DNA of 12,728 bases from Kiloniellales bacterium (GTDB lineage: Bacteria; Pseudomonadota; Alphaproteobacteria; Kiloniellales; JAKSBE01), in contig JASJAL010000225.1 in NCBI GenBank assembly GCA_030067055.1, positions 1 to 12,728 on the forward strand. The letters run 5' to 3'. Each line of letters opens with the position of its first letter. Within the stretch, counting starts at the first letter, position 1. Shown piece by piece: positions 1 through 7,406 of this stretch. The notes below the pieces were generated by a model. It saw only the letters and a list, made by a program, of their open reading frames with translations, searched no databases and had not been told where the DNA came from. A program made the translations under genes and the position numbers.

Positions 1-2
1 AG

Positions 3-89
3 GCCCAGGTGGCGGAATTGGTAGACGCGCAGGCTTCAGGTGCCTGTGGGGGCAACCCCGTGGAGGTTCGAGTCCTCTCCTGGGCACCA
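3..89 (+). tRNA. tRNA-Leu (anticodon CAG)
   Basis: The sequence folds as a complete class II tRNA. The 7-bp acceptor stem pairs 3-9 (GCCCAGG) with 79-85 (CCTGGGC), followed by discriminator A86 and an encoded CCA at 87-89. The anticodon arm is CAGGC-TTCAGGT-GCCTG, which puts CAG at the anticodon and so reads CUG leucine codons. A long variable arm (GGGG-CAA-CCCC) is typical of tRNA-Leu. The T arm (62-78) has the TTCGAGT loop, with one G-T wobble at the base of the stem. The promoter would lie outside the window. Confidence 0.97.
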
Positions 90-142
90 TCGCTTCGGTC
101 GGTGGTGCGATCATCAAGGCAGGCGTAAGGGCCCCGAAGCCT

Positions 143-754
143 TTGTCCTTCGTTCTTCATCAAGACGACCTTCCGGACGACGTCGAGCTCGGCGACAGCA
201 TCGCGGTCGACACCGAAACCATGGGCTTGAACTTGGCCCGAGACCGCCTCTGCCTGGTCCAGCTCTCCGCCGGCGACGGCAAGAGCCACCTGGTCCAGCT
301 CCGCAAGGACGCCTATGACGCGCCCAGGCTCAAGGCGGTCCTGAGCGATCCTAAGCGTCTGAAAATCTTTCACTTCGCGCGGTTCGACCTGGCTGCGCTG
401 CAGCGCTATCTGGGGGTCGACTGCCGTCCGGTCTACTGCACGCGGACGGCCTCGCTGATGATCCGCACCTACACGGATCGCCACGGCCTGAAGGACCTCT
501 GTCGAGAGCTCCTCGGCGTCGAGATCTCCAAGCAGCAACAGTCTTCCGACTGGGGTGCGGCAAGTCTGAGCGAAGAGCAGCTGCGCTATGCGGCTGCCGA
601 TGTTCTCCATCTTCACCGCCTCAAAGAAGTCCTCGACACCATGCTGGCCCGGGAAGGGCGCCGCGACTTGGCGCAAGCGGTCTTTGACTTTCTGCCGACC
701 CGCGCTGCCCTGGACCTTGCAGGTTGGGAGAATGTGGATATATTCGCCCACTAG
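143..754 (+). CDS. RNase D-like 3'-5' exoribonuclease (short, single-domain)
   Basis: This 203-residue protein is a DEDDy-type 3'-5' exonuclease of the RNase D family, expected to trim 3' ends of structured RNAs in the cytoplasm using two metal ions. Motif ExoI is DTET (D23, E25), ExoII is HFARFDLAAL (D82) and ExoIII is YAAAD (Y149, D153), so all catalytic residues are present. E. coli RNase D has about 375 residues with two C-terminal HRDC domains. This protein stops after the nuclease domain, as many short alphaproteobacterial relatives do, so it is not necessarily the orthologue of rnd. The start is TTG at 143. I chose it because the family begins just before the (L)HxxDLP motif, and AAGGG at 127-131 can serve as a Shine-Dalgarno site. 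It lies 53 nt after the tRNA-Leu on the same strand. Exonuclease function is well supported; the RNA substrate is unknown. Confidence 0.9.
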   Translation: MSFVLHQDDLPDDVELGDSIAVDTETMGLNLARDRLCLVQLSAGDGKSHLVQLRKDAYDAPRLKAVLSDPKRLKIFHFARFDLAALQRYLGVDCRPVYCTRTASLMIRTYTDRHGLKDLCRELLGVEISKQQQSSDWGAASLSEEQLRYAAADVLHLHRLKEVLDTMLAREGRRDLAQAVFDFLPTRAALDLAGWENVDIFAH

Positions 755-771
755 GTCGTAGTTAACTGGCC

Positions 772-787
772 CGCAGAAAACCCTGCG
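772..787 (+). other. small stem-loop after the exonuclease gene
   Basis: CGCAG (772-776) pairs with CTGCG (783-787) around the loop AAAACC, 18 nt after the stop codon. The stem is only 5 bp and no T-run follows, so it is at best a weak terminator or an RNA 3'-end structure. Confidence 0.25.
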
Positions 788-924
788 AGCGCTTCAAAAT
801 TCCATGCTTTTGGGAACTTCTGCTTTACTTTGTTCTGCTATGGACTGCCAGTGGGCGAGAGGTAGCATCGAAAAAAGTCACACCCACGACCCCATCCAAG
901 GCAACACTTCTGATCTAGACTGCG

Positions 925-940
925 TACTATAGTTAAAGGA
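925..940 (+). promoter_or_regulatory. possible -10 element and ribosome binding site before kdsD
   Basis: The 198-nt gap before kdsD is visibly more AT-rich than the genes around it. TACTAT at 925-930 matches a -10 box at 4 of 6 positions, but there is no convincing -35 hexamer 16-18 nt upstream. AAGGA at 936-940 is the likely Shine-Dalgarno sequence, 12 nt before the ATG, which is slightly long. An operon promoter is expected in this gap; this placement is tentative. Confidence 0.3.
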
Positions 941-952
941 CCTCTCGACACG

Positions 953-1954
953 ATGAGCGCAAGCCCCCGCCCCGCCCTGCCTCTCGGCCAGAAGGATATC
1001 GAGGCCGCCCAGCGCACGCTTCGGCTCGAAGCCGAGGCGATCTCGGCGTTGAGCGCCGGCCTTGACCAGAACTTCGTCGAGGCCGTCGACCTGGTGTCCC
1101 GGATCTCGGGACGGGTGGTGGTCACCGGGATGGGCAAGAGCGGGCACATCGCACGCAAGATCGCGGCGACCCTCGCCTCCACCGGAACCCCGGCGATCTA
1201 TGTCCATCCGGGCGAGGCCAGCCACGGCGATCTTGGCATGCTGACCGTCGACGATGCCGTGATGGCGCTGTCCAATTCCGGCAATACCTCCGAGCTGTCG
1301 GACATCATCGCCTTTACCCGCCGTTTCGGAATCTCGCTCGTCGGGATGACCAGCGCGCCGCAGAGCACCCTGGCCGAGCAGGCGGACGTCGCCTTGATCC
1401 TGCCAAAGGCGCCGGAGGCCTGCCCCATGGGCCTGGCGCCGACCACTTCGACCACGGTCATGCTGGCGCTGGGCGATGCCCTGGCGGTCGCCCTCCTGGA
1501 GCGCCGCGGCTTCACGCCGCAGGATTTCCAGGTCCTCCACCCCGGCGGCAGCCTGGGCAGCAAGCTGGCCCGGGTCAGCGAGCTGATGCAGGGCCGCGAC
1601 GGCCTGCCCATCGTCACGCCGGAGACCCCGGTCGCAGAAGCGATTCTGGTCATGACGCAGAGCTTCGGCTTCCATCGGAGCTTCGGCTGCGTGGGGATCG
1701 CGGACGCTGCAGGGCGCCTGATCGGGATCGTGACCGACGGCGACCTCAGACGTCATATGAATTCGGGCTTGCTGGATCGCCCCGCTGGAGAGATTATGAC
1801 GGGGAATCCGCAGACCATTCGCCCTCAGGCTCTGGCTGCCGAGGCCCTGGGCTTGATGAATGCGAAGCAGATCACCAGTTTATTCGTCGTCGAAGACGAA
1901 AGAGCTGTCGGGTTCTTGCATATCCACGACTGCTTACGGGCAGGCGTCGGATGA
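953..1954 (+). CDS. kdsD: D-arabinose 5-phosphate isomerase (KpsF/GutQ family)
   Basis: The enzyme interconverts D-ribulose 5-phosphate and D-arabinose 5-phosphate, the first committed step to KDO of the LPS core. It has 333 residues, the usual length. An N-terminal SIS sugar-isomerase domain (about 40-180) carries GMGKSGHIARK, HPGEASHGDLGM and SNSGNTSE. Two CBS domains follow (about 207-268 and 278-330). K62, H91, E114 and H196 (in LHPGGSLG) correspond to E. coli KdsD K59, H88, E111 and H193, a constant offset of three, so the active site looks intact. The gene opens the lpt operon: lptC begins 13 nt downstream, tying KDO precursor supply to LPS export. No KDO 8-phosphate phosphatase gene (kdsC) is present here. 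The ATG is preceded by AAGGA at 936-940. Confidence 0.95.
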   Translation: MSASPRPALPLGQKDIEAAQRTLRLEAEAISALSAGLDQNFVEAVDLVSRISGRVVVTGMGKSGHIARKIAATLASTGTPAIYVHPGEASHGDLGMLTVDDAVMALSNSGNTSELSDIIAFTRRFGISLVGMTSAPQSTLAEQADVALILPKAPEACPMGLAPTTSTTVMLALGDALAVALLERRGFTPQDFQVLHPGGSLGSKLARVSELMQGRDGLPIVTPETPVAEAILVMTQSFGFHRSFGCVGIADAAGRLIGIVTDGDLRRHMNSGLLDRPAGEIMTGNPQTIRPQALAAEALGLMNAKQITSLFVVEDERAVGFLHIHDCLRAGVG

Positions 1955-1967
1955 GAGGGGCGCTCCA

Positions 1968-2645
1968 ATGAGACCAGGGTCGCCGTTGACCCAAGGGACC
2001 GGTGGAGACCACGCGCTGCGTCGAGAGGCGCCGGCCGTGGCCGTGCGCCTGCGTACCGGTCGTAGCGCCTACGCGCTTCTCATCGGCGTCTTGAAGACCC
2101 TTCTACCCAGCTTCGCCATCGGAATGGTCTTGCTGATCTTCGCCTGGCCCCAGATCAAGGTGGACAGCGAGCACTTCGGCATCGGCGTCCCTGAGCTTGC
2201 CGCGGACTACGCGGACAGCCTGTCGATGCTGAACGCGCGTTTCGACGGTGTCGATGACGAAGGCCGGCCGTACTCGCTTTCGGCCGACGAGGCCTCTCAG
2301 CCGTCAAGCGTGGACGAGATCGTCGATCTTGCACTGCCGAAGGGCGATATCACCCTCAACGACGGCACCTGGCTGGCGCTGACGGCCAAGACCGGCAAGT
2401 ACGACCGCAAGGGCAACATGCTGGATCTGGCCGGGTCGGTCAGCCTGTTCCACGACCAGGGGTTCGAACTGCAGACCGAGACCGCAGCGATTGACCTCGA
2501 GGCCGGCCGAGCGGAAGGCTCGGATCCGGTTACGGGCCATGGGCCTTTCGGCCAGCTGCTCGCGGATGGCTTCCGTGTCGAGAACAATGGCGACACGATC
2601 GTCTTTACCGGTCGCAGCCGATTGATCTTGCAACCCGATCGCTAG
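1968..2645 (+). CDS. lptC: LPS export system protein LptC
   Basis: A bitopic inner-membrane protein of 225 residues. LptC joins the LptB2FG transporter to the periplasmic bridge and passes LPS to LptA. A basic N-terminal segment of about 35 residues precedes one transmembrane helix (about 37-59, with LLPSFAIGMVLLIFAW). The remainder is a periplasmic beta-jellyroll region, where I recognise the TLNDGTWLALTAKTG and LAGSVSLFHDQGF stretches. I chose ATG 1968 because GAGAGGGG (1953-1960) sits 7 nt upstream, and because starts further upstream would run deep into kdsD. The assignment rests on architecture and on position between kdsD and lptA; LptC sequences diverge strongly. Confidence 0.9.
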   Translation: MRPGSPLTQGTGGDHALRREAPAVAVRLRTGRSAYALLIGVLKTLLPSFAIGMVLLIFAWPQIKVDSEHFGIGVPELAADYADSLSMLNARFDGVDDEGRPYSLSADEASQPSSVDEIVDLALPKGDITLNDGTWLALTAKTGKYDRKGNMLDLAGSVSLFHDQGFELQTETAAIDLEAGRAEGSDPVTGHGPFGQLLADGFRVENNGDTIVFTGRSRLILQPDR

Positions 2646-2656
2646 GAAATCTTGAG

Positions 2657-3493
2657 GTGAGAGCACGCCGGCCAGCCCTGGGGCGCCTCGCGGCGCTCAC
2701 CTTGGCGGTGGCGTTGCTTCCGAGCGGACTTGCCGCCCAAGGGCTGCTCGGGGCCGGGCAAGACAAGTCGCCCCTGGAGATCAATGCCGATCAGGGCATT
2801 GAATGGCGTCGGGACCAGAACACCTATGTCGCCAGCGGCAACGCCAGGGCGAGCCGAGGCGACCTCGAGCTCTTCGCCGACGTGCTGACGGCGCACTACC
2901 GCGACGCACCCGACGGCAGCAGCGAGATCTACAAGATCACGGCCGACGGCAACGTCCGCATCGTATCTCCCAACGAGAAGGCGGAAGGCGATCGGGGCGC
3001 CTACGACGTCGACAACGGCGTGGTGGTGCTGCTCGGCGAGAATCTTCGCCTGACAACGCCGGAAGAGGTGATCACGGCCCGCGACAGCCTCGAGTACTGG
3101 GAGCTCAAACAGATGGCCGTCGCACGCGGCGATGCCCTCGCCAAGCGCGAAGATCGCCGGATCAGCGCCGACGTTTTGGCCGCCCATTACGAGCCGGGCG
3201 CGGACGAGAAGCTGGAGCTGCGGCGCATCGAGGCCTACGGCAACGTCGAGGTCGAGACCGAGAAAGAGTTTGCTAGCGGTGACCGCGGGACCTATTTCGT
3301 CGACAAGGAACTGGCGACCTTGCAGGGTGGGGTCAAGATCACCCGTGGCCAGAACCAGATGAACGGCGACTATGCCGAGGTCGATCTGGTGACTGGCGTG
3401 AGCCGGCTGCTGAGCAGCGGTTCCGGCGTCAAGGGCATGATCCTGCCGAAAGATACCGCCGAGGACTCGGAAACGACACCGAAGGTGCAATGA
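2657..3493 (+). CDS. lptA: LPS transport periplasmic protein LptA (OstA-like)
   Basis: A periplasmic protein of 278 residues that forms the bridge carrying LPS from LptC to the outer-membrane LptD. An arginine-rich N-terminus and hydrophobic core (about 8-25) make a Sec signal peptide, probably cut near LAA|Q (residue 27). OstA-like beta repeats follow: EINADQGIEW through YVASGNARASRG, and later RISADVLAAHY, AYGNVEVETE and LQGGVKITRG. It is clearly longer than E. coli LptA (185 residues), as is usual in Alphaproteobacteria, with a charged 25-residue tail. The start is GTG at 2657, with AGGAAA at 2644-2649 placed 7 nt upstream. The stop codon overlaps the lptB start in an ATGA, which suggests translational coupling. 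Confidence 0.92.
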   Translation: MRARRPALGRLAALTLAVALLPSGLAAQGLLGAGQDKSPLEINADQGIEWRRDQNTYVASGNARASRGDLELFADVLTAHYRDAPDGSSEIYKITADGNVRIVSPNEKAEGDRGAYDVDNGVVVLLGENLRLTTPEEVITARDSLEYWELKQMAVARGDALAKREDRRISADVLAAHYEPGADEKLELRRIEAYGNVEVETEKEFASGDRGTYFVDKELATLQGGVKITRGQNQMNGDYAEVDLVTGVSRLLSSGSGVKGMILPKDTAEDSETTPKVQ

Positions 3494-4266
3494 ACGAGCC
3501 CAAGCAGTTGAGGGCCGGGTCGGGACCGCGCCTGGTCGCGGACAATTCCGGCCTCATGGCCGTCAACCTCACCAAGAGCTTCAAGAAGCGGCCTGTCCTT
3601 CGAGGCGTGTCGGTCGCGGTCCAGCGCGGCGAGGCAGTCGGGCTTCTCGGTCCCAATGGGGCCGGCAAGACAACTTGCTTCTACATCATCACCGGCCTGC
3701 TAGCCGCCGACAACGGCTGGATCATGCTGGACGGCCACGACATCACCGAACTTCCGATGTACCGCCGCGCCCGGCTGGGCATCGGCTACCTGCCCCAGGA
3801 GGCCTCGATCTTCCGGGGCCTGACGGTCGAGCAGAACATCCTCAGCATCCTCGAAGTCGTCGAGCCGGGGCGGCGTCAGCGCCAGATCATGCTGGAAAAC
3901 CTGCTCAAGGAGTTCGGCATCACGCACCTCCGTAGCACGCCGGCGATCGCTCTTTCGGGCGGCGAGCGCCGACGCGCCGAGATCGCGCGGGCCTTGGCCT
4001 CCCGTCCGAGCTTCATCCTCTTGGACGAACCCCTCGCCGGCATCGACCCGATCGCAGTGGCCGATATTCGCGACCTGGTCTCGCACCTCAAGGACCGCGG
4101 CATCGGTGTCCTTATCACCGACCACAACGTGCAGGAGACCCTGAAGATCGTCGACCGTGCCTACATCCTGCACGACGGACACGTACTCTACGAAGGACGG
4201 CCGGCGGAAATCGTTGCGCATAAGGACGTCAGGCGCGTTTACTTGGGCGAAAGATTTAGCCTTTAA
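3490..4266 (+). CDS. lptB: LPS export ABC transporter ATP-binding protein LptB
   Basis: The ATPase subunit that, as a dimer with LptF and LptG, powers extraction of LPS from the inner membrane. All ABC motifs are visible in the 258 residues: Walker A GPNGAGKT (54-61), Q-loop glutamine Q103 in YLPQEASIF, signature LSGGE (155-159), Walker B with catalytic glutamate ILLDE (176-180), and H-loop H212 in TDHNVQET. The N-terminus has about 20 more residues than E. coli LptB (241). A downstream start at M23 cannot be excluded, but the ATGA overlap with lptA favours 3490. lptF and lptG are not in the window, which is normal, as they usually lie elsewhere. rpoN starts 11 nt downstream. Confidence 0.96.
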   Translation: MNEPKQLRAGSGPRLVADNSGLMAVNLTKSFKKRPVLRGVSVAVQRGEAVGLLGPNGAGKTTCFYIITGLLAADNGWIMLDGHDITELPMYRRARLGIGYLPQEASIFRGLTVEQNILSILEVVEPGRRQRQIMLENLLKEFGITHLRSTPAIALSGGERRRAEIARALASRPSFILLDEPLAGIDPIAVADIRDLVSHLKDRGIGVLITDHNVQETLKIVDRAYILHDGHVLYEGRPAEIVAHKDVRRVYLGERFSL

Positions 4267-4277
4267 GGCTCGCCGCC

Positions 4278-5792
4278 ATGGCGTTGACTCAGCGCTTAGA
4301 ACTCCGTCAATCACAAAGCCTCGTGATGACGCCGCAACTGCAGCAGGCGATCAAGCTGCTGCAGTTGTCGAACATCGAACTCAACGAGTTCGTAGAGGCC
4401 GAGCTTGAGACGAATCCGCTTCTGGACAGCGAAGAGCGCCGTGAGAGCGAGGCCGAGGTCGCCGTCTCAGAGGAGCGAGAGGGTTCGGCGGACCATGAGG
4501 ATGGGCTTGTGCTCGCCGAGGACAGCGCCAGCCTGACCGGCTCGGACCAGATCCCAGGGGACGCCGACACGCCGCTCGACACCGATCCCGGGGACCTCTA
4601 CGACCTCGGCCCCGGCGATGGCTATCTCAATGCCGAGCCCGGGAGCTCTGGCCCCACTGCCGGCGCCTACGATGAGCTGCCATCGCTGGAGCAGCGCCTC
4701 GGCGAAACTGTGACCTTGCGGCAGCATCTCCTCGATCAGCTGACGGTGGAGCTCTCGGACCCTGTGGACCGCTTGATCGGGGTTCACCTGATCGACATGC
4801 TCGATGCCGCGGGCTATCTCTCAGGCTCTCTGCCGGAACTGGCTGGCCTGCTGGGCTGCCCCGAGGCCCGCGTCGAGGAAGTGCTGGCAGTCATGCAGGG
4901 CTTCGATCCCTCCGGTATCTTCGCCCGCAACCTACAGGAGTGCCTGGCCATCCAGCTGGCGGAGCGCGACCGCTTCGACCCGGCGATGCAGGCTCTGGTC
5001 GACAACCTCGACCTGCTCGCGCGCCACGAGCTGCCGCGCCTGATGAAGCGCTGTGGCGTCGACGCTGAGGACATGGCGGAGATGATTGCCGAGATCCGGC
5101 AGCTCAACCCGAAGCCGGCCCAGACCTTCGATCACGAAGCTGCCGAAACGGTGATTCCGGATATCCTGCTGTTCGCCAAGCCCGACGGCAGCTGGCGCAT
5201 CGAGCTAAACCCGGAGACCCTGCCCAGAGTCCTGGTCAACCGAAGCTATCACGCGCAGGTCCAGGCCAGGGCTCGCAACCGTCAGGAACGCGAATACCTT
5301 GCCGACCGCTTGCAGCAGGCGAATTGGCTGGTGAAGGCCCTGCACCAGCGCGCCACGACGATCCTCAAGGTGGCGACCGAGATCGTCCGCCAGCAGTCGG
5401 GCTTCTTTCAACACGGGGTGGAGCACTTGCGCCCCCTGACCCTGCGCGACATCGCCGAAAAGGTCGAGCTGCACGAGTCCACCGTCAGCCGCGTCACGTC
5501 CAACAAATACATGGCGACACCGCGCGGAACCTTCGAGCTGAAGTACTTCTTCACCGCGGCGATCGCCGGCCTGGGCCGGGAAAGCCACTCGGCCGAGTCG
5601 GTCCGGCACCGGATTCGCGTCCTGATCGACCAGGAATCCGCCGATCAGATCCTCTCCGACGACACCATCGTGGCGATCCTCCAGCGTGAGGGTATCGATA
5701 TCGCGCGGCGCACCGTGGCCAAGTATCGCGAAGCCTTGCGGATTCCGTCATCGGTGCAGCGCCGCCGGGAAAAGCGCGCCTTGAGAAAATGA
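4278..5792 (+). CDS. rpoN: RNA polymerase sigma-54 factor RpoN
   Basis: The alternative sigma factor directs RNA polymerase to -24/-12 promoters and needs AAA+ activators to open DNA. It has 504 residues, a normal length. Region I (1-50) is glutamine- and leucine-rich (QSLVMTPQLQQAIKLLQLS). Region II (about 51-135) is an acidic, low-complexity linker. The core-binding domain follows (about 140-330). A helix-turn-helix lies around 387-410 (LTLRDIAEKVELHESTVSR). The FFTAAIAG and HSAESVRHRI motifs lead to the RpoN box ARRTVAKYRE (476-485), which reads the -24 element. TAAGG upstream (4264-4268) serves as ribosome binding site. It is probably transcribed with the lpt genes, and 154 nt separate it from hpf. 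Confidence 0.97.
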   Translation: MALTQRLELRQSQSLVMTPQLQQAIKLLQLSNIELNEFVEAELETNPLLDSEERRESEAEVAVSEEREGSADHEDGLVLAEDSASLTGSDQIPGDADTPLDTDPGDLYDLGPGDGYLNAEPGSSGPTAGAYDELPSLEQRLGETVTLRQHLLDQLTVELSDPVDRLIGVHLIDMLDAAGYLSGSLPELAGLLGCPEARVEEVLAVMQGFDPSGIFARNLQECLAIQLAERDRFDPAMQALVDNLDLLARHELPRLMKRCGVDAEDMAEMIAEIRQLNPKPAQTFDHEAAETVIPDILLFAKPDGSWRIELNPETLPRVLVNRSYHAQVQARARNRQEREYLADRLQQANWLVKALHQRATTILKVATEIVRQQSGFFQHGVEHLRPLTLRDIAEKVELHESTVSRVTSNKYMATPRGTFELKYFFTAAIAGLGRESHSAESVRHRIRVLIDQESADQILSDDTIVAILQREGIDIARRTVAKYREALRIPSSVQRRREKRALRK

Positions 5793-5845
5793 TGTCCGTG
5801 CTTGTCTCTCCCGGGCCGGTTGTGCTCCCATCATCAAGGACTTTA

Positions 5846-5874
5846 TTGACACCAACCCTGGCCATCCCTAAGGT
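5846..5874 (+). promoter_or_regulatory. predicted sigma-70-type promoter for hpf-ptsN
   Basis: A perfect TTGACA (5846-5851) is followed after 17 nt by TAAGGT (5869-5874), which keeps the key -10 positions T1, A2 and T6 but matches only 3 of 6 overall. Transcription would start near 5881, leaving a leader of about 66 nt before hpf. It lies in the 154-nt gap after rpoN, the widest in the block, so hpf-ptsN can probably be expressed apart from the lpt-rpoN operon. Confidence 0.5.
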
Positions 5875-5946
5875 CCGCGCCGCGCGAGGCAGGGCCGTAA
5901 ACGAAAGCTTGGCTCACGAGCCTGCGCAAACCCGGAATGTCCGCTG

Positions 5947-6534
5947 ATGCAACTGTCCGTTAAGGGTCGGCAGATCGACGTCAGTGATGCTTTTCGCAAT
6001 CACGTCGAGGATGCCCTTGGAACCATCTTCAACAAGTACTTCGGCGATGCGATCGAGGCCAGTGTGACCCTTTCGCGCGAAGCGCACCTCCTGAAGGCGG
6101 TCGTCACGGCCCATGTCGGTCGGAACATCCAACTGACCGCACAGGGCGAGGCGGACGCGCCCTACACGGCTTTCGATATGGCTGCGGATCGGCTTTCGAA
6201 GCGCCTGCGCCGCCACAAAAGGCGCCTGCGCGACCATCACAAGGCCGACTCCGGACTGGAAAGCGTACCGGCGCAACAATACATATTGGCGGGGTCGCCC
6301 ACTGAAGACGAAGAAGACGCACAGGCCGCAGCCGACGGACAGCCTGCGGTGGTGGCGGAAATGACGACAGAGATCCCGACCCTGACGGTCGGCGAAGCCG
6401 TGATGCGGATGGACCTGGCGGAACATCCCGCAATGATGTTCAGAAACAAGGCGCACGGCGGCCTGAACATGCTCTACCGCCGATCGGACGGCAACATCGG
6501 CTGGGTCGATCCGCGCGGAAACCAAAGCGAATAG
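5947..6534 (+). CDS. hpf: long ribosome hibernation promoting factor (HPF/RaiA family)
   Basis: This protein binds the 30S decoding region when growth slows and, in its long form, drives 100S ribosome dimers. The N-terminal domain (about 1-100) carries the S30AE fold with the basic stretch RLSKRLRRHKRRLRDHHK. A linker of about 40 residues follows (105-140, acidic in part). The C-terminal dimerisation domain (about 141-193) has the hallmarks EAVMRMDL, FRNKAHGGLNMLYRR and DGNIGWVDP. At 195 residues it is a typical long HPF. The Shine-Dalgarno signal is weak (GGA at 5934-5936). A short stem-loop (GGCT-CACG-AGCC, 5911-5922) lies just upstream. Linkage of rpoN, hpf and ptsN is widely conserved in Proteobacteria. 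Confidence 0.95.
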   Translation: MQLSVKGRQIDVSDAFRNHVEDALGTIFNKYFGDAIEASVTLSREAHLLKAVVTAHVGRNIQLTAQGEADAPYTAFDMAADRLSKRLRRHKRRLRDHHKADSGLESVPAQQYILAGSPTEDEEDAQAAADGQPAVVAEMTTEIPTLTVGEAVMRMDLAEHPAMMFRNKAHGGLNMLYRRSDGNIGWVDPRGNQSE

Positions 6535-6556
6535 TGTCGAATCTCAGGATTTTGAT

Positions 6557-7021
6557 ATGGATATTGCTGAACTGATCAGCTCAGAGGAAATTCTTCCTAG
6601 CCTTCGTGTCAGCAGCAAGAAACAGGCGCTGCAGGAGCTCTCCAAGCGCGCAGCCGAACTGACCGGCCAGCCCGAGCGGGCGATCTTCGAGGTGTTGATC
6701 CAGCGCGAGCGGCTTGGCACCACGGGTGTCGGCCAGGGGATTGCGATCCCGCACGGCAAGCTGCCAGAGCTCGACCGGCTCTACGCGCTTTTCGCCCGCC
6801 TGGAGACTCCGGTCGACTTCGACGCGATCGACGAGCAGCCGGTCGACCTGATCTGCCTGCTCCTGGCACCGGAAACCGCCGGTGCGGACCATCTCAAGGC
6901 CCTGGCACAGGTGTCGCGCCTTCTGCGCAACAAAGCGATTTGTGAGAAGATCCGGGGCAGCGACGGCCCAGACGCGATCTACGCCCTGCTTTCGGAACCC
7001 ACAGCCAGCCACGCCGCCTGA
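6557..7021 (+). CDS. ptsN: PTS IIA-like nitrogen regulatory protein PtsN (EIIA-Ntr)
   Basis: The terminal phosphoacceptor of the nitrogen PTS relay (PtsP to NPr to PtsN). It is regulatory and moves no sugar; partners in other bacteria include K+ transport systems and sensor kinases. The 154-residue protein has the EIIA fold, with the phosphorylated histidine H66 in GIAIPHGKL, preceded by RERLGTTGVGQ and followed by LLLAPETAGADHLKALAQVSRLL. AGGA at 6546-6549 sits 7 nt before the ATG, and the gene starts 22 nt after hpf, so the two are co-transcribed. PtsP and NPr are not encoded in the window. The 63 nt to the convergent DUF1150 gene hold GGTCG-AGA-CGACC (about 7046-7058) but no T-run, so I do not call a terminator. 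Confidence 0.95.
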   Translation: MDIAELISSEEILPSLRVSSKKQALQELSKRAAELTGQPERAIFEVLIQRERLGTTGVGQGIAIPHGKLPELDRLYALFARLETPVDFDAIDEQPVDLICLLLAPETAGADHLKALAQVSRLLRNKAICEKIRGSDGPDAIYALLSEPTASHAA

Positions 7022-7084
7022 CCCTGCGAGGGGAGCTTGGGGCGACCGGTCGAGACGACCCCATTGCGAGTAATGCGCCTCATC

Positions 7085-7300
7085 TCAATGAACGCTGAGC
7101 GGCTCCATGTCATTCTGCTTGATCGCCGCTAAGGCGCTGTCACGGCTGGGCAGGACCGCCAATTCGGCGCCGTCCGCCGCATGGACCGCGAAGGCCCACT
7201 GGCCGTCAACCCTCTTCGGCTTGATGTAGGCGATATCGTGAACCCCCAGGGCCGCCAGGTCCTGCTGTGTGATCTGCCGGGTCTGCACGGTCGCGTTCAT
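7085..7300 (-). CDS. DUF1150 family protein
   Basis: A 71-residue protein I recognise as DUF1150, a small alphaproteobacterial family of unknown function. Diagnostic stretches are QQDLAALGVHDIAYIKP, FAVHAADGAELAVLPSRDSALAAI and the C-terminal DMEPLSVH. There is no signal peptide, transmembrane segment or cysteine, so it is probably a small cytoplasmic protein. Its ribosome binding site is very strong (AAGGAGGG at 7310-7317, read on the minus strand, 9 nt before the ATG). It lies 106 nt downstream of the Hsp20 gene on the same strand, an arrangement I recall from other Alphaproteobacteria. A role in the heat response is inferred from context only. Confidence 0.85.
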   Translation of the reverse strand: MNATVQTRQITQQDLAALGVHDIAYIKPKRVDGQWAFAVHAADGAELAVLPSRDSALAAIKQNDMEPLSVH

Positions 7301-7364
7301 GATCTGTCTCCCTCCTTAGAAGCCAAACCCGCCCCTGGGGCAAGCGCGGTGTCGGATCAGGTTC

Positions 7365-7390
7365 GGTCCGCAGGGCTTCGCCCCCGGACC
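7365..7390 (-). other. strong stem-loop between hsp20 and the DUF1150 gene
   Basis: On the minus strand GGTCCG (7390-7385) pairs with CGGACC (7370-7365). Inside, GGGC-GAA-GCCC forms a second helix across a small internal loop. It begins 16 nt after the Hsp20 stop codon. No U-run follows, so it is more likely an attenuator or mRNA-stabilising element that sets the ratio of the two proteins than a full terminator. GCCCC-T-GGGGC (7331-7341), a shorter inverted repeat, lies between it and the DUF1150 ribosome binding site. Confidence 0.5.
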
Positions 7391-7406
7391 CTAGTCGATC
7401 GCTCGA

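Noticed and set aside
40..318. Open frame crossing the tRNA-Leu and the nuclease start
   Set aside because: It begins inside the tRNA gene and gives an Arg/Pro/Gly-rich translation typical of an out-of-frame reading.
1951..1953. ATG overlapping the kdsD stop as the lptC start
   Set aside because: It is in a different frame from lptC; the in-frame ATG at 1968 has a well-spaced ribosome binding site.
2642..3490. 282-codon minus-strand frame opposite lptA
   Set aside because: lptA is well supported by signal peptide, OstA repeats and operon position; the antisense frame has no domain.
5909..5926. Sigma-54 promoter upstream of hpf (TTGG...TGC)
   Set aside because: The GG and GC doublets are separated by 11 nt instead of 10, and the flanking bases do not match TGGCAC/TTGC.
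7022..7084. Bidirectional terminator between the convergent ptsN and DUF1150 genes
   Set aside because: Only a short GGTCG-AGA-CGACC stem is present, with no T-run on either strand.
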